Shown here in pieces: positions 25,430-36,359 of a stretch of DNA of 64,000 nucleotides. The notes under the pieces were generated by a model. The model searched no databases and was not told the DNA's origin. It was given only the letters and a program-made list of their open reading frames with translations. Source of the DNA: Stomorhina lunata. Taxonomy: Eukaryota > Arthropoda > Insecta > Diptera > Rhiniidae. The position numbers and the translations under genes are program-made. Location: positions 105,369,240 to 105,433,239 of the forward strand of contig OW121742.1 in the NCBI GenBank assembly GCA_933228675.1, given 5' to 3'. Every line of letters starts with the position of its first letter. The stretch's first letter is position 1.

Positions 25430-26950
25430 ACTTAAAGCTACTATTTGACTACTTATAAAAGCACAATTAAAGCTATCATTTGACTACTTATAAGAGTACG
25501 ATGAAAGCTACTATTTGACTACGTATAAAAACACGAAAAAAGCTACTATTTGACTATTTATAAAAGTACGATGAAAGCTACTATATTACTTCTTATAAGA
25601 GAAGGATAAAAGCTACTATTTGACAACTTATAAAAGCTAATATTTGACGATTTAAGATACTATTTTATAAAATACAAAACCAACAATCAAGCTTCTATTT
25701 AACTATTTCTAAGAGCAGCACTAAAGCTAATATTTTACTGCTTATAAGAGCATGACTAAATATACAATTTGACTACCTATAAGAGCTCGATTAAATCTAC
25801 TATAATACTACATATAAGAGGACAATTAAAGCTACTATTTGATTTCATATAAGAGTACGATAAAAGATACTATTTAACTACTTATAAGAACACGATAAAA
25901 GCTACTATTTGACTACTTATAAAAGCACGATAAAAGCGAATTTTTGACTACTTATAAGAGGATGATAAACGCTAATATTTGACTACTTAAAAAAACACGA
26001 TTAAAACTATTATTTTATCAAATACAAGACCTCGATTAAAGCTACTATTTGACTACTTATAAAACGTAATATTTGACTACTTATAAGAGCATGATTTAAG
26101 ACACTATTTTATAAAATACAAGACCAACAATCAAGCTTCTATTTAACTATTTCTAAGAGCAGCACTAAATCTAATATTTTACTACTTATAAGAGCATGAC
26201 TAAAGATACAATTTGACTACCTATAAGAGCTCGATTAAATCTACTATAATACTACTTACAAGAGGACAGTTAAAGCTACTATTGGATTACAAACAAGAGT
26301 ACGATAAAAGATACTATTTAACTACTTATAAGAACACCATAAAAGCTACTATTTGACTACTGATAAGGGGACGATAAATAAAATGCTAAAATTTGACTAC
26401 TTAAAAGAGCACGATTAAAGCTATTATTTTATCAAAAACAATACCACGATTAAAGCTACTATTTGACTATTTATAAGAGTACAATTATTGACTACTCAAA
26501 AGAACATTATAAAAGCTACTATTTGACTACTTATAAAACGATAAAAACGAATACTTGACTATAAAAACAAAAGGATAAACGCTAATATTTGACTACTTAA
26601 AAGAGCACGAATAGGGCTATTATTTTATCAGATACAAGACCACGATTAAAACTGCTATTTGACTACTTATCAGAGCACAATTAAAGTAACAATTTGATTT
26701 CATATTAAAGCACAATAAAAACTACTATATAACTACTCATAAGAACACTATAAAAGCTATTATTAGACTACTTATAAGAGCACGACTATTTGACTACTTA
26801 TAAGGGGACAATAAACTCTAGTAGTTCACTACTTAAAAGAGCACGATTAAAGCTATTATTTTAATAAATATAAGACCACGATTAAAGCTACTATTTGACT
26901 ACTTATAAGAGCACAATAAAAGCTACTTTTTGACTACTTATAAACTGTTC
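25430..26950 (+). repeat. 35-bp satellite, block 1 (upstream of exon 1)
   Basis: The unit is AAGCTACTATTTGACTACTT followed by ATAAGAGCACGATTA (35 bp). Length divided by period gives about 43 units, well diverged, with some partial units. Sequence just before the block (25362-25434, with ACAAATCATTCTTATCTTAA and GAACACCTTTGAACTT) recurs just after it at 26943-27024 in a different order. The block and its flanks have therefore been duplicated or rearranged together. Confidence 0.92.
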
Positions 26951-26954
26951 AAGA

Positions 26955-27559
26955 ACACCTTTGAACTTGTGTATGCTAATGTTTTAACAAACAAATCATT
27001 CTTATCTTAAATTAACACACACTTTTGTAGTTTACTACCCCTTGATTTCTAATTCTATTACATCCTGTTAAATCCTAGCTCATATGATTGTTAGTAATTA
27101 ATTCATATCACGTATATTACGGCAGGAAAACTCTTTAACAGTTTTCGTGTTCTAAGGCTTAAGTTTTACTCTTAGGAAAGAAAGACAAACGTACACACAC
27201 ATGATAAGAGATTTATGCAAAATTAAAAAAAATCCTACTTATCTCAAGAACATAAAGCGAAACAAATGAAATGAAGGATAAGCATAATTTTAAATTAACA
27301 TAAATAAATCAGCAAAAAAGGAGCACTAGATTAAGAAGATATCCCTTAAATACATAAATATTATTCCAAAAAACAATTAATAACCAAATTTTACTTAAGA
27401 AACGTTTTTGAAAACCTCTAAACCAAAAAATATTTTTCAAGGCTAATTTTATTTAATCTTTAGCCCTTTTATATACATAATATTCACAAATATTTGTCTT
27501 ATTTATTTAAAATAATTTTAATACAAATATCCTTTTCTATGTTGCCTTTTTCGTTATAG
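26955..27559. other. Intron segment upstream of exon 1
   Basis: Unique AT-rich DNA in the 0.8-kb island between the two 35-bp satellite blocks. It ends in a polypyrimidine tract (CCTTTTTCGTTATAG) that serves as a plausible splice acceptor for the exon starting at 27560. Confidence 0.6.
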
Positions 27560-27756
27560 ATTTACCCTTTTCATCGGCATCTTCAACATATCATTTACAC
27601 ACAAATTGTACAAAATCAGAGACAATACGAATAGAGTCGGGTTGCGAAATCACCAACAAACGTTGCCAGTGTTGGCCCACACTGAAAGTGTGTCGCAATC
27701 AATTGGATACGGGAGTGGGGACGACGGATATACGATGGCATTTTAAAACGTTAGAG
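27560..27756 (+). CDS. Exon of a cysteine-rich, CRIM1-like secreted protein (internal exon)
   Basis: An open frame of 65 codons (27562-27756) runs from acceptor CGTTATAG to donor GAG|GTAAGT. The first two bases complete a codon from the previous exon (phase 1), and the exon ends on a codon boundary (phase 0). An alternative acceptor (AAATCAG, 27619) keeps the same phase. The encoded segment includes NCTKSE, SGCEITNKRCQC, LKVCRN and WHFKTLE. The pattern GC-x-I-x-N-x-(K/R)-C-x-C-x6-C and a later Cys (in the next exon) match the segment after the IGFBP-type domain of CRIM1-like proteins, as I recall that family. This implies an extracellular, disulfide-rich domain with a possible role in growth-factor binding. 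What is seen: frame, splice sites, Cys spacing, and continuity into exon 2. What is inferred: the family. Local base composition is clearly more balanced than in the surrounding DNA. The exon sits in an island between two satellite blocks. A second open frame (27561-27743) runs through the same exon but ends in TAA before the donor. Confidence 0.7.
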
Positions 27757-27794
27757 GTAAGTTTTTAGAAACTGAATAAGTGAATAAATGAAAT
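27757..27794 (+). promoter_or_regulatory. Splice donor and start of intron 2
   Basis: GAG|GTAAGTTTT is a strong donor. The intron runs to 31495 (3739 bp) and consists mostly of 35-bp satellite and element X. Confidence 0.7.
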
Positions 27795-29275
27795 GTACTA
27801 CTACTATTACTGCTACTTATATGCCCACGATTAAAGCAATTTGACTACTTAGAAGAATACGATTAAAGCTGCTATTTGACTAAATATAAGAGCACAATAA
27901 AAGCTTATATTTGACTACTTATAGGAGCACAGCTGAAGCTACTATTTAACTAAATATAAGAGCCCAATTAAAGCCACTATTTGTCTACTGATAAGAGCAC
28001 TACTAAAGCCATCATGACTAAAGCAACTATTTGGCTACTTATAAGAGCACTAATAAAGCTTATATTGGACTATTTGAGGAGAATGATTAAATCTACTATT
28101 TGACTACATATAAAAGCTACTATTTGACTACTTATAAGAGTACGATTTAAGCTACTATTTGACTACTTGTAAGAATACGATTAAAGCTACTATTCGACTA
28201 ATAAAAGGAGTACAATTAAAGATACTATTTGACTATTTATGAGAGCACGATAAGAGCTACTATTTGACTACTAAAAGGAGTACGATTAAAGCAACTATTT
28301 GTCTACTCATAAGAGCTCGATTAAAGTTACTATTTAAAAACGTATAAGAACACGATTAAGGCTACTTATAAAAGCATGATTATAGCTACTATCTGACTAC
28401 TTAAAAGAGTACGATGAAAGCTATTATTTTTCTACTTATAATAGGATGAAAAATAAACAATTTGACTTCCCATAAGAGCATGACTAAAGCTACTATTCGA
28501 CTATTTATAAGAGCATAATAAAAGCTTATATTTGACTACTTATAAGACATGGCAACAGATTCTATTTGACTACTAAAAGAGCACGAAAAAACTACTATTT
28601 GACTACTAAAAGGAGTACGATTAAAGCTACTATTTGGCTACTTATAAGAGTATGACTAAAGCTATTATTTGACTTCTTATAAGAGCATGACAAAAGCTTT
28701 TATTTGATTACTAAAAGGAGCATGATTAGAGCTACTATTTGACTACTTATAAGAGCTCGATAAAAGCTACTATTCGACTACGTATAAGAGCACAATTAGT
28801 GCTACTATTTGACAACTAATAAGAGTACGATTAAATCTACTATTTGACTACTTATAAGAGCACGGCATAAGCTACTATTTTGCTACTTATAAGAGCATGA
28901 TAAAAACTACTATTTGACTATTAAAAAAAATACGATTAAAGCTACTATTTGACTACTATTTGATTACTTAAAGGAATACAATTAAAGCTACTATTTGACT
29001 AGCTATAAGAGCTCGGTAGAAGCTACTATTCGACTACGCATAAGAGCACAAGTAATTGTACTATTTGGCAACTGATAAGAGTACGACTAAAGCTACTATT
29101 TGACTGCTTATAAGAGCACGGCTAAAGCTACTATTTTGCTACTTATAAGAGCAGGATAAAAACTAATATTTGACTACTGAAAAGAGTACGATTAAAGCGA
29201 CTATTTGAATTCTTATAAGAGCCTGATTAAAGCTTCTATTTAACTTCTTATAAGATCACGATTAAGTAAGAAGGG
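27795..29275 (+). repeat. 35-bp satellite, block 2 (inside intron 2)
   Basis: Same unit and same orientation as block 1 (AGCTACTATTTGACTACTTA with TAAGAGCACGATTAA). About 42 units by length. Many carry CTAAAAGGAGTACGATTAAA variants that are rare in block 1, so the two blocks have diverged in part. Its end abuts element X copy 2. Confidence 0.92.
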
Positions 29276-30310
29276 ACTTTTCGAAATTTTGCAGTAAAAA
29301 CGGGAAAAAATCGAAAACGTGATAGCTCCAAATGTAATATGTATAGAAACAAACTTTATATTATGTTTTGAAGAACTAAAAAAACTAGTCGATAGGTGTT
29401 TGGTACTTTTTTGAAATAAGGGGTAAAAAAGGGTAAAGATAGTTTTTTTACTATTTTTAACCCACTCTTATCTTTTGAACCAAAGAATATAGAAAAAACT
29501 TTGCAGTAAAATGAATAAATTTAAAAAAAATATTGTACACGCTTTTGGTACTTGTTTTGATTTTGAGGGACAATTGGTAAAAAAGGGATATAAGGATAAC
29601 TCTGAATATCATAAAGTAATATGAATAGGAACTTAATATTAACTGCGTGTTTATAAAATATACCGAATTCAATTGGTACCAGAGAAGTACTAAATAACCT
29701 TATGGAACTTTTTTGAAATTAGGGGATAAAAAGGGGAAGAAATTTGTAACTTTATAACTCTTAAAATAATAGGTATATCTTCATATAACTTCCATGTATA
29801 TGTTTTTTATAGAATAGTTGTTTGTATTTCTATTATGCGACAGGTGGCGCCATTGAAAATTACCCAAAATCAAAATTAAATCGTAAACCGTGCCTTTAAA
29901 TTTGCTATGATCTTTAGCTAAGTTGTTGCGCATGACCCGGTTTCTTGATAGGTTTGACCAATCACCGATAGGTGGCGCCACCGAAAATTACTCAAAATGA
30001 ATAAATCGTAAACTGTTCATTTGATCTATAGCAAAGTTTTTGCAGATAAGTCGTTGGATGTTTCTAAGATGGTCTGACCAATTTCCAAAATTATTCAAAA
30101 TAAATTGAATTCTAAACTACGCATTTAATCATGTGTTTATTGGACAGAATCAAAAAAAAATGATGCAAAATTAATTGGATATTTGTGTAATATCTTTCCT
30201 CTAGATTTATTTTGGTTGCTGGTGCAGCAATGCACGCAATATTTGAAAATTTTAAAATTTTCCTCGAAATGCTTATCATAAAGCTCCGAGCAAGGCTAGG
30301 TCAACCAGAT
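29276..30310 (-). mobile_element. Element X, copy 2 (inverted)
   Basis: The reverse complement follows 15455-16860 from end to end. The hairpin end appears as TCCGAGCAAGGCTAGGTCAA (about 30288), the satellite part at 29837-30120 (GCGACAGGTGGCGCCA and GATAGGTGGCGCCACCGAAA), and the TGGTACTTTTTTGAAATAAG modules at about 29400-29730. It has fewer satellite units than copy 1. It lies inside intron 2. Confidence 0.8.
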
Positions 30311-30364
30311 ACTATACTTTACAATTGTATGGGCAGTGTTTGCCTGAAAAAAGCAATCTATGAC

Positions 30365-30545
30365 CAAATAATGCCTAGAGTTTCGAGAAGATCAATAGCT
30401 ACAGACATGACTTCATTTATGGCTAGAGCTATAAATACATCTATGACTAAATTTATAAAGAGACTTGAGTATAAGACAAAACTGTGATTTTATATATGAT
30501 TAGAACTATATCTAGTCCCTTAAAGAGATCTATAAGCCATGAGTA
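30365..30545 (+). repeat. Degenerate AGCTATGACT-type minisatellite
   Basis: Words ATAGCTACAGACATGACTTC, ATGGCTAGAGCTATAAATAC and TCTATGACTAAATTTATAAA recur with a period near 12. It adjoins the hairpin end of X copy 2, as similar arrays adjoin other X copies. Confidence 0.6.
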
Positions 30546-31495
30546 GTCCCAGAATGATAAATCGACTTTAGTTAAAAAATGTCTCTATTTTTCAAGAAAT
30601 AGTTTTTATGTTTTTTATCCCTTTCCTTGATAATGTCCCTTAATGTCTCAACATTTATTTCCTGTTGCTTTAAGCTTTTAGCCACTCACACGCATCCGCA
30701 CACAAACAAAGCCAAATACATAGTTTATAGCACACATATAGCCAAAATAATCCTCTATACTCAAGCAAACAATGTCAGCAGGAAACAATTGTATTAAAAA
30801 GTTAAAGACACAAAACAACACATACAATGATAACAAATGATAATAAATGTGTGTGTCTGTGTGTTCGAGTAACAGTAAATGACAGTATGTGTTTGATAGC
30901 TCTAATGCGCATATAAAGTGCAATTGTATTGTTAACGTCAGCTTGGCGTGACATCTTGCAATGAGATCTCTCCACTTTTCTTTGACTGTAACATTGTTAA
31001 GGCTAAAATATAATGCCATTTGGTATGTAAAGGAAATGCTATACAAATGAATGTAACTGAAAGACTGCCCTGGCAACCGATTGTTGCAACATTTGTTATA
31101 AAGATCTTTATTGTAGAGCTGACATCTATACCACAAATTGCAGACATTTAATCAATGTCTTTACGACTGGTGCCTTTCTGTCCCCTTAGGGAGGTAACTG
31201 CTCGCATTCCTTTAACAAATACATAGTCATTTGCACAATTTCTATTACTATAATTTTCGCTTTTAAAGCTCAACTGTAAATGATTTTTATGTTCGCATTT
31301 TCCCTTTTTGCGATTTAATGGCTGACTTGTGAGAAATTTCGTAGAATATTTAGGCTATGGCAAAATGGCTGTCTGTGTGTGCATTAAAAAAGACTTTATA
31401 GCTGGGCTATAAACTGCAGTAATTTATATGTGTAAAGAAAAATTTAATGAAATTTTTGTTCATAAAAAATTTTTTGTTCTTTTTTTTTGTTGCAG
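30546..31495 (+). other. 3' part of intron 2
   Basis: Unique DNA, less AT-rich at about 30900-31200. It ends in a long T tract and the acceptor TTTGTTGCAG of the next exon. A 152-codon open frame lies on the minus strand (30678-31136), but it has no recognisable domain, lies antisense in an intron, and is hydrophobic and low in complexity. I do not call it a gene. The segment could hold intronic regulatory sequence. Confidence 0.5.
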
Positions 31496-31626
31496 GACTG
31501 CCAATTAAATTTACAAAATTTAATAAAACTTGAAATGGAATTTGATGAGGACTACACAATCTCACCGAGTACATTTACATATAAGAAACTAAGAAGAAGG
31601 AGGAAACGTTCATTAAGTAGAAAGAC
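31496..31626 (+). CDS. Next exon of the cysteine-rich CRIM1-like protein
   Basis: The acceptor is T-rich followed by GTTGCAG|GAC, and the donor is AAGAC|GTAAGTA. The exon is 131 bp, begins in phase 0 exactly as exon 1 ends, and has 43 codons plus two bases. It starts with Asp-Cys, which completes WHFKTLE-DC across the junction, then QLNLQNLIKLEMEFDEDY, an acidic helix-like stretch, and then a basic cluster LRRRRKRSLSRK. RRKR-S fits a furin-type cleavage consensus, which would suit a secreted precursor, but a basic tail or nuclear signal are other readings. If the donor is not used, the frame meets TAA at 31628-31630, so this could instead be the last coding exon. The consensus donor makes splicing more likely. 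Homology assignment is weaker here than for exon 1. Confidence 0.72.
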
Positions 31627-31659
31627 GTAAGTAAAAATAAAAAAATCTAGAGCCAATAT

Positions 31660-34520
31660 TTTTCAAAAATTTCCTTTTTGGGTATAAAATTTTTCAAAAA
31701 TTTCCTATTTTTTTCCTATAAAAAAAGGAAATTTTTCAAAAATTTCCTATTTTTATAGGAAATTTTTCAAAAATTTCCTATTTTTATAGGAAATTTTTCA
31801 AAAATTACCTATTTTTATAGGAAATTTTTCAAAAATTACCTATTTTTGTAGGAAATTTTTCAAAAATTTCCCATTTTCATAGGAAATTTTTCAAAAATTT
31901 CCTATATTTATAGGAAAGTTTTCAAAAATTTCCTATTTTTATAGGAAATTTTTCAAAAATTTCCTATTTTTATAGGAAATTTTTCAAAAATTTCCTATTT
32001 TTATAGGAAATTTTTCAAAAATTTCCTATTTTTATAGGAAATTTTTCAAAAATTTCCTATTTTTATAGGAAATTTTTCAAAAATTTCCAATTTTTATAGG
32101 AAATTTTTCAAAAATTTCCTATTTTTATAGGAAATTTTTCGAAAATTTCCTATTTCTATAGGAAATTTTTCAAAAGTTTCCTATTTTTATAGGAAATTTT
32201 TCAAAAATTTCCCATTTTTAAAGGAAATTTTTCAAAAATTTCCTATATTTATAGGAAAATTTTCAAAAATTTCCTATTTTTATAGAAAATTTTTCAAAAA
32301 TTTCCCATTTTTAAAGGAAATTCTTCGAAAATTTTCTTTTTTCATAGGAAATTTTTGAAAAATTTCCTATATTTATAGGAAAATTTTCAAAAAATTCCTA
32401 TTTTTATAGGAAATTTTTCGAAAATTTCCTATTTTTATAGGAAATTTTTCGAAAATTTCCTATTTTTATAGGAAATTTTTCAAAAATTTCCTATTTTTAT
32501 AGGAAATTTTTCAAAAATTTCCCATTTTTAAAGGAAATTTTTCAAAAATTTCCTATATTTATAGGAAAACTTTCAAAAATTTCCTAGATTTATTGGAAAA
32601 TTTTCAAAAATTTCCTATAAAAATAGGAAATTTTGGAAAAATTTTCTATAAAATTTTTCAAAAATTTCCTATTTTTATAGGAAATTTTTTAAAAATTTCC
32701 TATTTTTATAGGAAATTTTTCGAAAATTTCCTATTTTTATAGGAAATTTTTCAAAAATTTCCTATTTTTATAGGAAATTTTTCAAAAATTTCCTATTTTT
32801 ATAGGAAATTTTTCAAAAATTTCCTATTTTTATAGGAAATTTTTCAAAAATTTCCTATTTTTATAGGAAATTTTTCAAAAATTTCCTATTTTTATAGGAA
32901 ATTTTTCAAAAATTTCCTATTTTTATAGGAAATTTTTCAAAAATTTCCTATTTTTATAGGAAATTTTTCAAAAATTTCCTATTTTTATAGGAAATTTTTC
33001 AAAAATTTCCTATTTTTATAGGAAATTTTTCAAAAATTTTCTATTTTTATAGGAAATTTTTCAAAAATTTCCTATTTTTATAGGAAATTTTTCAAAAATT
33101 TCCTATTTTTATAGGAAATTTTTCAAAAATTTCCTATTTTTATAGGAAATTTTTCAAAAATTTCCTATTTTTATAGGAAATTTTTCAAAAATTTCCTATT
33201 TTTTAGGAAATTTTTCAAAAATTTCCTATTTTTATAGGAAATTTTTCAAAAATTTCCTATTTTTATAGGAAATTTTTCAAAAATTTCCTATTTTTATAGG
33301 AAATTTTTCAAAAATTTCCTATTTTTATAGGAAATTTTTCAAAAATTTCCTATTTTTATAGGAAATTTTTCAAAAATTTCCTATTTTTATAGGAAATTTT
33401 TCAAAAATTTCCTATTTTTATAGGAAATTTTTCAAAATTTCCTATTTTTATAGGAAATTTTTCAAAAATTTCCTATTTTTATAGGAAATTTTTCAAAAAT
33501 TTCTTATTTTTATAGGAAATTTTTCAAAAATTTCTTATTTTTATAGGAAATTTTTCAAAAATTACCTATTTTTGTAGGAAATTTTTCAAAAATTTCCTAT
33601 TTTTATAGGAAATTTTTCAAAAATTTCCTATTTTTATAGGAAATTTTTCAAAAATTTCTTATTTTTATAGGAAATTTTTCAAAAATTACCTATTTTTGTA
33701 GGAAATTTTTCAAAAATTTCCCATTTTCATATTTTATAGGAAATTTTTCAAAAATTTCCTATTTTCATAGGAAATTTTTCAAAAATTTCCTATTTTCATA
33801 GGAAATTTTTCAAAAATTTCCTATTTTTATAGGAAATTTTTCAAAAATTTCCTATTTTCATAGGAAATTTTTCAAAAATTTCCTATTTTCATAGGAAATT
33901 TTTCAAAAATTTCCTATTTTCATAGGAAATTTTTCAAAAATTTCCTATTTTTACAGGAAATTTTTCAAAAATTTCCTATTTTTATAGGAAATTTTTCAAA
34001 AATTTCCTATTTTCATAGGAAATTTTTCAAAAATTTCCTATTTTCATAGGAAATTTTTCAAAAATTTCCTATTTTTATAGGAAATTTTTCAAAAATTTCC
34101 TATTTTTATAGGAAATTTTTCAAAAATTTCCTATTTTTATAGGAAATTTTTCAAAAATTTCCTATTTTTATAGGAAATTTTTCAAAAATTTCCTATTTTT
34201 ATAGGAAATTTTTCAAAAATTTCCTATTTTTATAGGAAATTTTTCAAAAATTTCCTATTTTTATAGGAAATTTTTCAAAAATTTCCTATTTTTATAGGAA
34301 ATTTTTCAAAAATTTCCTATTTTTATAGGAAATTTTTCAAAAATTTCCTATTTTTATAGGAAATTTTTCAAAAATTTCCTATTTTTGTAGGAAATTTTTC
34401 AAAAATTTCCTATTTTTATAGGACATTTTTTAAAAATTTCCTATTTTTATAGGAAATTTTTCAAAAATTTCCTATTTTTATAGGAAATTTTTCAAAAATT
34501 TCCTATTTTTATTAGGAAAT
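31660..34520. repeat. Satellite B, block 1: 31-bp array
   Basis: The unit is 31 bp: CCTATTTTTATAGG (an inverted repeat) plus AAATTTTTCAAAAATTT (an inverted repeat around C). Here it is in 'C' orientation. About 92 units by length. Variants cluster locally: TTTTCATAGG at about 33720-34060, and CCCATTTTTAAAGG at about 32210-32550. Local amplification of variant units is therefore visible. It starts about 30 bp after exon 2's donor. Confidence 0.97.
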
Positions 34521-35209
34521 TATACCAGATTAATGAATTCATGTAATAAATTGCATTTAATAATAAAAAGTGATGCATAAGTTAAGGGGTCTTAATAAAC
34601 AGTTTAAGTTTACACTATTTTTTTTTATTTTATTCCTATTCTTTTCCTTTTAAAATTTAAGATTTCAAATTGAAATTTCTTGTTTATATATAAAATTTGT
34701 TATATAACTTTAAAATATTTTCCTAAGTTTTTTTATCCCTAAAATCTTGAAACAAAAACTTATACTCAAATATTTGTTGGTACTTTGCTTCAATAATGTT
34801 TTCCTTAGATTTTCCAAAAAAAAAATATATTTCTCGTCATTGCTTTTCTTTTTAAATACTTTGTTGTTTTAGTTCTTGTGAAGTCATGAAAATAACATTG
34901 ACCACCAAAATGTGTAACTTTTCAATACAAAAAGAAAAAAAAAACTTTGAAAACAAAAATTGTATTTTCCTAAGAAAAATTTATAAATTTTTAGCTTGAA
35001 AAAAATTGTTTGTTCATCAATTTTAATTTTTAGTTCAAGAGAAATACAAACAAAACTTGTGGAAAAAATTTAAAGAATATTGCTCATTGTTTGAAATATA
35101 TAGAAACATTATATAGTAATTTTTATTGATTAAATATATCAACGTCTAGACTGCAAATGAAACTAAGTATCTGTTTTGAAATAATTATTGTACACTTTAT
35201 ATATTGGGT
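34521..35209. other. AT-rich unique DNA
   Basis: No exon or repeat recognised. Confidence 0.55.
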
Positions 35210-35905
35210 TTGTGCTGTTTGTAACGCATACAAATATTGGTCTCACACCCATCTTTTAGCATACCGATCGACTTTCTGAGTCGATTAAGGTATGTCAGTC
35301 TATCCGTCTGGCTGTCTGGACCCCCATGTAAACCATGTAATCAAACTGCAGGTCTAAACTGCAATTCTAAAGATAATTTGATGAAATTTGGCACAAACCA
35401 TTATTTGATAATTGAATATTGAAATTCGTCAAAATCGGTCCATTATTTATGGTACCTCCCATAGGTCCCGGAATTATTATTTTGTCTACAAAAATCAATA
35501 TTTTTTTATGACATTAAATACTGCTTATACAAACCAAAAACACTGTACCAAATTTCGTTGTAATCGGTCCTCAATTGACCATAGCTCCCATACGGACTTT
35601 TCTATCAAAACTCACTAAATGTGACAAAAATCACTAAAACGTTCATAACTTTGAAGATAATTCTCGTAGAAACTGTAATCAATTTGCCAAATTTCGAGAT
35701 AATCGGTCAACATTTGACCCTAGCTTTCATATAAGTCCAAATAATGGAAACAGCTTAAATATATAAGTTTTGTGAAAATGTTTGTATGATGGCAAAATTT
35801 AGCAAATATTTGTCTTTATACAGGAAAAAAAACACCTTTGACATTAGTGGTGAAGGGTATTGTATGGTGGCGCTTGATCGACTATGGTACTTTCTTACTT
35901 GTTTT
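35210..35905. mobile_element. Degenerate non-autonomous repeat, relative of 14237-14726
   Basis: Left part: ACCGATCGACTTTCTGAGTC, GATTAAGGTATGTC and a short GTCTGGCTGTCTGG stretch. Middle: AAATCGGTCCATTATTTATG and TAATCGGTCAACATTTGACC modules. The right end GTGGTGAAGGGTATTGTATG and TTTCTTACTTGTTTTA matches the element at 14237-14726. The terminal hairpin has decayed. Confidence 0.7.
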
Positions 35906-35985
35906 ATTGTACCTTTGTGTACTTAACTTTGTTTTCGACTTAGTTAAGTACTTTTAAATAAATAACTTTTGTGTGTGCGTAAGTT

Positions 35986-36310
35986 CAGGGGCCAAATTAT
36001 TGCATTCGATGTCGATAGAAAACTCAGACTTTTAAGCAAATATTGTGAAGTATACTTTAGGGAGGTTCAATGTTACTTCGCTGCAAAAAGTTTATTGAAA
36101 TTTGGTATCCATTTTGATTCGTTTTTAAAAACATATAGTTCAATTAAAACTGTTTTACTATTTTTTATCTTTCGGCAAATTACTTCAAAAAAAATATAGT
36201 TAATTGTGCATCTTTTACATAATTTTGATTATCCCTAAAATATGCTATACAAATGTTTTGAAAATATCTAAGATTTCGATTGATATCGAATGTGGCAATT
36301 TGGCCCCAGG
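35986..36310 (+). mobile_element. MITE family M, copy 2 (full length)
   Basis: Inverted ends CAGGGGCCAAATTATTGCAT and TGTGGCAATTTGGCCCCAGG enclose about 325 bp. The inverted homology extends imperfectly inward for about 80 bp (AAGTATACTTTAGGGA on the left against CCCTAAAATATGCTAT on the right). The interior TTTGGTATCCATTTTGATTC is shared with the other copies. No coding capacity. Confidence 0.88.
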
Positions 36311-36359
36311 TACTGTTTCTGTTCGAACTTTGAATGAAGTTTTGAAAAATAATCAATTA

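Noticed and set aside
27561..27743. Alternative reading frame through exon 1 (61 codons)
   Set aside because: It stops before the donor, does not continue into exon 2, and lacks the Cys pattern; the frame starting at 27562 is the better reading.
30678..31136. 152-codon minus-strand open frame
   Set aside because: Longest non-repeat frame, but it has no recognisable domain, is antisense within intron 2, and its length is possible by chance in this less AT-rich stretch. I see no splice or promoter support.
31160..31200. Possible micro-exon after TCTGTCCCCTTAG
   Set aside because: The enclosed segment before GTAACTG is only a few bases and gives no coherent addition to the protein.
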